Assembly (NCBI GenBank): GCA_022425625.1
Contig: JAKMFD010000006.1
Span: 1-34,454, forward strand
DNA from: Crocinitomicaceae bacterium
GTDB lineage: Bacteria; Bacteroidota; Bacteroidia; Flavobacteriales_D; Crocinitomicaceae
Direction of reading: 5' to 3'
Length of the DNA: 34,454 nt
Shown here: positions 30,801 to 34,454 of the stretch, piece after piece
Numbering within the stretch: the first letter of the stretch is position 1
How the letters are laid out: the number at the start of each line of letters is the position of its first letter
Program-made: the position numbers and the translations under genes
Notes under the pieces: generated by a model
The model's database searches: none
What the model was told of the DNA's origin: nothing
What the model saw: only the letters and a program-made list of their open reading frames with translations

Positions 30801-30826
30801 CTTAAAAACGAAAATGTTACTTTCAT
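27806..30826 (-). CDS. TonB-dependent outer-membrane receptor with carboxypeptidase-regulatory-like N-domain; not SusC-type by eye
   Basis: VNVVDASFNEKLAFATVFVNELSIGGTTDDNGIFRFEAPNGTYTLLISYIGFKEV, plug EKMQELPDANTAEALGRLPGISLQRSSGEAQKIIIRGVSPEKNNITIAGV, C-terminal GNRIKFGLRYRF. Confidence 0.92.
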   Translation of the reverse strand: MKVTFSFLRITYVILFLFIGSLLNAQQTQNITVNVVDASFNEKLAFATVFVNELSIGGTTDDNGIFRFEAPNGTYTLLISYIGFKEVRREIIISDDGPFNYSFGLVSDNVLDEVVVSVQARGQMAAIREQVSSNKIVNLVSAEKMQELPDANTAEALGRLPGISLQRSSGEAQKIIIRGVSPEKNNITIAGVKLASNNTSDRSVDLSMMQNEMFAGAEVSKTLRPDMEASAIGGTVDLRLSKAADVPQFNAMYEGGYNNLFSKIGDTKFTAGGAARFFNKKFGVKFQGSFEEKLVSSHNFNGQYTNPILVQEIDENGQLTGEQSYISRTSGVHMSLSNATRRRIAGNLTLDYKSPFIDVSLFNLININPNNKILREEIFNFLNSRNPFSLKASDNANDKYVSTHLLESYFRFFKTELSVKLSYSNTSSDSTRKIFPFKELDLSGETINQNSLVFRDPKELLNLYGQTEILNNRLVTNDLAKDKIDDNTYNIDLKWKVPFNFKSLELDGTFSVGGLLRKKERSSDSNYQYVQYQAGSGIGPRNISLELFPWMEWPAGDLQGIPASNFIDQNYNPAEFLNGEYNLSWSPNINQLVNMQSDLYENYPLLFNFQGLNSYKNDYANKEELFAAFMMFDLNIGSLLIVPGVRFEVANTSFSSYSIVQNGINTSGVSGIPRPVSAERRNEHFFPSVNLKLKLNNTLSLRGAVYKSISRPNYNNLSPRIIIDSDESNTEIDSKNPLLRPSTAWNYDFSIEAFNSKLGLITINPFYKIIKDSRVVLNDYFPLRHDRIVNPPADFFNNIPAVDSYPSDFVTNSSYFNLPINNPDKAVFYGVELSVQTNLSYLKNKILKGFVFDLNLSFINSKTKYPYFKEVVIGVDNSGFFPRDIIGYQYSTRENKMPSQPDFIGNVIIGWDYKGFSSRISYRRQGVTVSDGGDRLAFKQNFKDDLELVDISLRQRFYKNFELFLNANNITNYVDERFVIYNNEHRLPLNLNYFGNRIKFGLRYRF

Positions 30827-30857
30827 GCTAACTCGATTTTGCTAATCATTACAAAAA

Positions 30858-30875
30858 AACTAACACGTGTTAGTT
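30858..30875. promoter_or_regulatory. Candidate LacI operator, perfect 18-bp palindrome
   Basis: AACTAACACGTGTTAGTT is fully self-complementary and lies between the lacI-type gene and the TBDR start. Confidence 0.82.
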
Positions 30876-30882
30876 AATTATT

Positions 30883-30912
30883 CAAATTTATGTTTTTTTT
30901 TATAATTTGCAA
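30883..30912 (-). promoter_or_regulatory. Bacteroidota-type promoter for the TBDR operon
   Basis: Minus strand TAAATTTG (fits -7 TAnnTTTG) at 30883-30890, with TTGC about 19 nt upstream as candidate -33; immediately upstream of the palindrome. Confidence 0.6.
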
Positions 30913-30953
30913 GAAATATAGTATTTTTTTTAAATTATCTTAAAAAGTAATCC

Positions 30954-31970
30954 TCATGAGCATGAATCTCTTAAAATAAGCTTCGAATCCAATTCCAAAT
31001 GTAAGGGGGCACTTGCTTCGTTTTTATTATCTATAGATTCCAACAACACATCTATGGCCGCTTTGCACATTTCATTTACAGGTTGTTTTATCGTGGTAAT
31101 GGAGGTCTCAAAAAGTCTAAAAACGGGGGTGTCATCAAAACTTACAACAGAAAGGTCATGAGGTATTTTCACACCCATATCTTTTAGTTTTTCCAATCCA
31201 GAAACACTAAGTTTATTTGTAGTAAATAGAATGCCATCTGCACCCTTTTGGACAACCTTCTCAACAGCACTTTTAACATCCTTTATTACATTACTAAACT
31301 TTAATTGTGCAATTAAAGTTTGGTTAACTGAAATATGATTATCAGAAAGCGCGTGCAGATATCCCATTGTTCTATCGTGCATGGTCGAAAGCTGGTTGTT
31401 CACATTGATAATAGCTATGTTTTTTCTATTGTTTTTTATCAAACGAATAGTTGCGTCGTAGGCAGCTTTATAATTATTGATGTTTACAGAATTTACTTTT
31501 GGGCTATCAATAGATCTATCAATTAAAACAAAAGGGATTTTTTGTGTGTGTAAAACTTCGATGAAGTCAACACAACCTACAGGAGGAACCAAAATAAGTC
31601 CATCAAGTCGACGGTTTATAAAATTCTCTAATTGCAGATTGAATTGTTTTTTGTCCTCATTTGAACTACTATACATTATATAATATCCTTTTTTAGAAGC
31701 TTCCTTTTCAAGGCGATATGCAATTTGAGAAAAAAAAGCATTTGAGATATCCGCAACAATCAATCCGATGGTGTAACTTTTTCCTGTCTTTAAGCTTTTT
31801 GCAATCGAGTTTGTCGTGTAGTTAATGCTTTTTACATACTCAAGCGTCCTATTAGTTAGCTCATCACTGATTCTCATTTCTTTAGATTTGCCATTAATAA
31901 TGAATGAAAGTGTTGATCTCGATATACCAAGATGATTTGCAATGTCTTTACTTGTAATTTTTTTATTCAT
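30954..31970 (-). CDS. LacI-family transcriptional regulator
   Basis: ITSKDIANHLGISRSTLSFIINGKSKEMRISDELTNRTLEYVKSINY HTH; TIGLIVADISNAFFSQIAYRLEKEA; VVSFDDTPVFRLFETSITTIKQP. Confidence 0.94.
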   Translation of the reverse strand: MNKKITSKDIANHLGISRSTLSFIINGKSKEMRISDELTNRTLEYVKSINYTTNSIAKSLKTGKSYTIGLIVADISNAFFSQIAYRLEKEASKKGYYIMYSSSNEDKKQFNLQLENFINRRLDGLILVPPVGCVDFIEVLHTQKIPFVLIDRSIDSPKVNSVNINNYKAAYDATIRLIKNNRKNIAIINVNNQLSTMHDRTMGYLHALSDNHISVNQTLIAQLKFSNVIKDVKSAVEKVVQKGADGILFTTNKLSVSGLEKLKDMGVKIPHDLSVVSFDDTPVFRLFETSITTIKQPVNEMCKAAIDVLLESIDNKNEASAPLHLELDSKLILRDSCS

Positions 31971-32108
31971 GAGGTCACTTATATAACAAATAGCAGCTTA
32001 AAGAATTAGAGTAGTGATTAACTGAAATATTTAACTCTTAGATTGTTTTTTTGTACAGATCCAAAAATATAAAAAATAATATATTTATTAATTGAGGAGA
32101 TATTATAC

Positions 32109-32137
32109 AACATTTCACACAAAAGTTGTGAAATGTT
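32109..32137. promoter_or_regulatory. Perfect 11-bp inverted repeat upstream of the lacI-type gene (regulatory hairpin or binding site, function unknown)
   Basis: AACATTTCACA-CAAAAGT-TGTGAAATGTT. Confidence 0.55.
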
Positions 32138-32250
32138 TAACACGAAAGCTAAGCTATGTAAATTAAGTTTTAATTCTCCATAAAGTTAGAACAATAGTAG
32201 GTTTGGGACTAGTCGAACCCGCAACCCATAAAGTTGTGGGTAATTTTATA

Positions 32251-32475
32251 TCAAAATTTAAATTCTAAAACTAATTTTACAACTTCAAAAACGTCTGAAC
32301 TATTACATGCTTGGGTCACGCAATCGGAGAACTGATTCACAGGGATTGGTTCTCCTTTTTTTATGTTTGAAATTTCTTTAGATAAAATCGAAATTGAGCC
32401 AAAATAGTGTTCACTTTTGGTGTTAAATATTCTAAGTGATGTATTTTCAATTTTGGCTTGCAACTCTTGAAACAA
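32251..32475 (-). CDS. Short hypothetical ORF spanning the right repeat copy; possibly a gene fragment
   Basis: 74 aa, MFQELQAKIENTSLRIFNTKSEHYFGSISILSKEISNIKKGEPIPVNQFSDCV...; no family recognised; homologous frame is disrupted by an indel in the left repeat copy. Confidence 0.35.
   Translation of the reverse strand: MFQELQAKIENTSLRIFNTKSEHYFGSISILSKEISNIKKGEPIPVNQFSDCVTQACNSSDVFEVVKLVLEFKF
32316..32423. repeat. Right copy of the ~110 bp direct repeat bracketing the locus
   Basis: tcacgcaatcggagaactgattcacaggg... matches 267-376 in the same orientation. Confidence 0.88.
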
Positions 32476-32617
32476 AATTTATTTCGTATATATTTAAGCA
32501 TTAAACGTCGATGTGTAATCACAGTTCAACTTCATTGAGTCAAAAGAAAATCAATAATAGCAAAATTTAAAAGTGGTTAAATAAAACGTAATTTATCAAA
32601 TTGGGGATTTACGAAAT

Positions 32618-33979
32618 TTATTCAATGATAATCCGATGAACAAATTTATTACCACTTAATATTGTTTCTAATAAATAGACACCTTTGCTAATACTAGAGA
32701 CATCTATGCTGTTTGCATCCTTAACCGATTTCACAATTGCACCTGTTAGAGAATAAACATTAATTTGTTCAGCATTATTATTTATTCGAATAATGCTAGT
32801 AGCTGGATTTGGATAGAAAATAACTGATAATTCATTTTCATTTTTTACAGAAGCAGTAGTTTCAGAAATCACTACATTTCCTAATTGACTTTCATTTTGG
32901 GGGTTACCTGCGGGGCCGCGTACCATAAACCCATATTGAATGTAAGTGCCGAGATCTAAGTCACTTGCGGATACTTCTATCGTAAAAGATCCTGCTTGGG
33001 TTAGTTCATATGACTTAGCGTAAACAACATCCCATGATAGGTTAAAAGCTTTAACAAATGCCTCAACATAATATTGACTATCAATTGTGAAGGATTCTAC
33101 AGTACCGTTAAATTCTAAATTTTTCCCTTTAAGAGAATTATCTGTCACAAAAGTACTCGCTTCAAGATTTTCAAAATTAAACTCACCATCCTGATTGAAC
33201 CAATAGCTATTATTTAACTCATTTGCATAAATACTAAAATTAGGCTGTAACGTTAGAGAGGAACTAGAAACAGTTGATTTTAAATCACTAACGCCCCAAT
33301 TATCACCATTTCCTCCTACTCCGTTCCATGTCATATAACCTGCCCAATCGCTTTGATCTGCACTTAAAGGGGTAATTACATTTAATTCAGATTGGCTCGG
33401 CTGATCGGAGGCAACAACGGCTCCCAACGTATTTTCATCACTTGGGTTTGCAGCAGGACCACGAACTATAAATCCGTACTGGATATTAGCGCCTAGGCTT
33501 AAATTTGAAGAGGAGGCCTGAACAGAAAAGTTTCCAGTTTTAGATATGGCTACTACGTTTTCAAAAACAGTATTCCAACTTGTGTCAAAAACCTTTATAA
33601 AAGCACTTACAGTGTATAGGCTAGAAATTGTATAGGTTGAGATATGTCCATTAAATACTAAATCATTTCCTTGAAGAGAATTATCCGTTATAAACGTACT
33701 TGCTTCAAGACTTTCAAAATTACATTCTCCATTTTCATCAAACCAATAGCTATTATTCAACTCATTTGCATAAATGCTAAAATTAGGCTGTAACGTAACA
33801 GAGGAACTAGAAATAGTAGATTTTAAATCACTAACGCCCCAGTTATCACCATTTCCTCCTTCCCCATACCAAGTCATATAACCACCCCAGTCTGCTGGAT
33901 TAGCTGATGTCGGTGTGACATAATTTGTTTGAGAAAAACTGAAAAATGATATTAGAATAATAAAAATAATTGATTTCAT
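32618..33979 (-). CDS. T9SS-secreted protein made of two tandem ~190-aa putative carbohydrate-binding modules, no catalytic domain seen
   Basis: WGGYMTWYGEGGNGDNWGVSDLKSTISSSSVTLQPNFSIYANELNNSYWF... repeated as WAGYMTWNGVGGNGDNWGVSDLKSTVSSSSLTLQPNFSIYANELNNSYWF...; C-terminal FYPNPATSIIRINN...KGVYLLETILSGNKFVHRIIIE. Confidence 0.8.
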   Translation of the reverse strand: MKSIIFIILISFFSFSQTNYVTPTSANPADWGGYMTWYGEGGNGDNWGVSDLKSTISSSSVTLQPNFSIYANELNNSYWFDENGECNFESLEASTFITDNSLQGNDLVFNGHISTYTISSLYTVSAFIKVFDTSWNTVFENVVAISKTGNFSVQASSSNLSLGANIQYGFIVRGPAANPSDENTLGAVVASDQPSQSELNVITPLSADQSDWAGYMTWNGVGGNGDNWGVSDLKSTVSSSSLTLQPNFSIYANELNNSYWFNQDGEFNFENLEASTFVTDNSLKGKNLEFNGTVESFTIDSQYYVEAFVKAFNLSWDVVYAKSYELTQAGSFTIEVSASDLDLGTYIQYGFMVRGPAGNPQNESQLGNVVISETTASVKNENELSVIFYPNPATSIIRINNNAEQINVYSLTGAIVKSVKDANSIDVSSISKGVYLLETILSGNKFVHRIIIE

Positions 33980-34131
33980 TTATATGTAATTATGTTTATG
34001 TAAAGTTACCATTGGAACAAGTTGAAAATAAAAAAATAGCTATGCAAGTACCGTATAGAAAATTTAACTTTAACAAATTAAATTTAAATTAAAACAATTA
34101 CCTATTTTTTTAGATTAATTTTGATAAACTT

Positions 34132-34205
34132 CATTGGTTAGTTCAACTGGATAGAATAACAGATTTCGGCTCTGTTGGTTGGGGGTTCGAATCCTCTCTC
34201 CCTCA
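34132..34205 (+). tRNA. tRNA-Arg(TCG)-like gene with defective or replaced 5' acceptor strand; possible tRNA remnant
   Basis: D-arm GTTC AACTGGATA GAAT; anticodon arm ACAGA-TTTCGGC-TCTGT; T-arm GGGGG-TTCGAAT-CCTCT; 3' acceptor CTCCCTC-A. The 5' CATTGGT does not pair with CTCCCTC. Confidence 0.6.
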
Positions 34206-34215
34206 CGAATAAATC

Positions 34216-34248
34216 AAAAGCAAGCAAAATCATAAAGCTTGCTTTTTT
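34216..34248. terminator. Hairpin terminator, possibly bidirectional, between the tRNA-like gene and convergent FGE gene
   Basis: AAAAGCAAGC-aaaatcataaa-GCTTGCTTTT followed by TT: 10-bp perfect stem. Confidence 0.7.
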
Positions 34249-34330
34249 GATTTTGAGAGATTTTGATTTTCAAAGCGGAGCTTTGTTAGGATCACGTGCT
34301 AATTTTTACTTGCATACTTTGAATACCAGT

Positions 34331-34453
34331 TTAAGGTACAGATACTACCGTTCTAAACCCAGTATGCATACTTCCTGTGTCTGGTGTGGTTTTCATCCGC
34401 ATACTGTTTCGGTATCCACTGCAATAACTGTCATGACATAAAAAACTACCGCC
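34331..34453 (-). CDS. Formylglycine-generating enzyme (SUMF1/FGE family), C-terminal end only, runs off the right edge
   Basis: Minus-strand frame GGSFLCHDSYCSGYRNSMRMKTTPDTGSMHTGFRTVVSVP*. Matches the FGE C-terminal pattern GGSxxCxxSYCxxYR...TPDxxxxxxGFR, including both active-site cysteines. Not in the ORF track. Confidence 0.88.
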   Translation of the reverse strand, partial: GGSFLCHDSYCSGYRNSMRMKTTPDTGSMHTGFRTVVSVP

Positions 34454-34454
34454 T

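Noticed and set aside
27806-30826. SusC annotation of the receptor
   Set aside because: Plug sequence lacks the SusC-type pattern I would expect and no SusD follows; called only as a TonB-dependent receptor.
34175-34441. + strand 88-aa ORF
   Set aside because: It begins inside the tRNA-like gene, crosses the terminator hairpin and runs antisense to the FGE C-terminus; almost certainly spurious.
1-34454. CRISPR arrays, insertion sequences, prophage genes, toxin-antitoxin or defence systems
   Set aside because: No regularly spaced repeats, transposase/integrase motifs or defence-family motifs were seen in any ORF.

Overview
The window is a Bacteroidota (Flavobacteriia-like) carbohydrate-utilisation locus. 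Almost every real gene is on the minus strand, so the locus is transcribed right to left. In transcription order the core is: LacI-type regulator; TonB-dependent receptor (TBDR); T9SS-secreted beta-helix protein; strong hairpin terminator; FucP-like MFS; ROK kinase; SIS isomerase; SIAE/CE-type esterase; three S1 sulfatases; TIM-barrel isomerase; sulfatase; GH26 beta-mannanase; transaldolase-family enzyme; GlpD; GlpK; GPH-family MFS; two sulfatases; GH2 beta-mannosidase; PETase-like alpha/beta-hydrolase. No SusD-like gene is present and the TBDR does not look like SusC. The best-supported substrate hypothesis is a sulfated, O-acylated beta-mannan that may also yield glycerol. Observations not in the ORF track: (1) the right edge carries the C-terminus of a formylglycine-generating enzyme with its Cys pair (GGSFLCHDSYC); (2) the left edge carries a 5'-truncated GH10 xylanase fragment; (3) a ~110 bp direct repeat brackets the locus (267-376 and 32316-32423); (4) the PETase-like gene is separated from an in-frame T9SS sorting domain by one TAA codon, and a second sorting-domain remnant lies just upstream of it; (5) an 18-bp perfect palindrome before the TBDR has relatives before two other operon heads, giving a candidate LacI regulon; (6) a tRNA-Arg(TCG)-like gene has a non-pairing 5' acceptor strand. 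All identifications come from reading motifs by eye; no searches were run.
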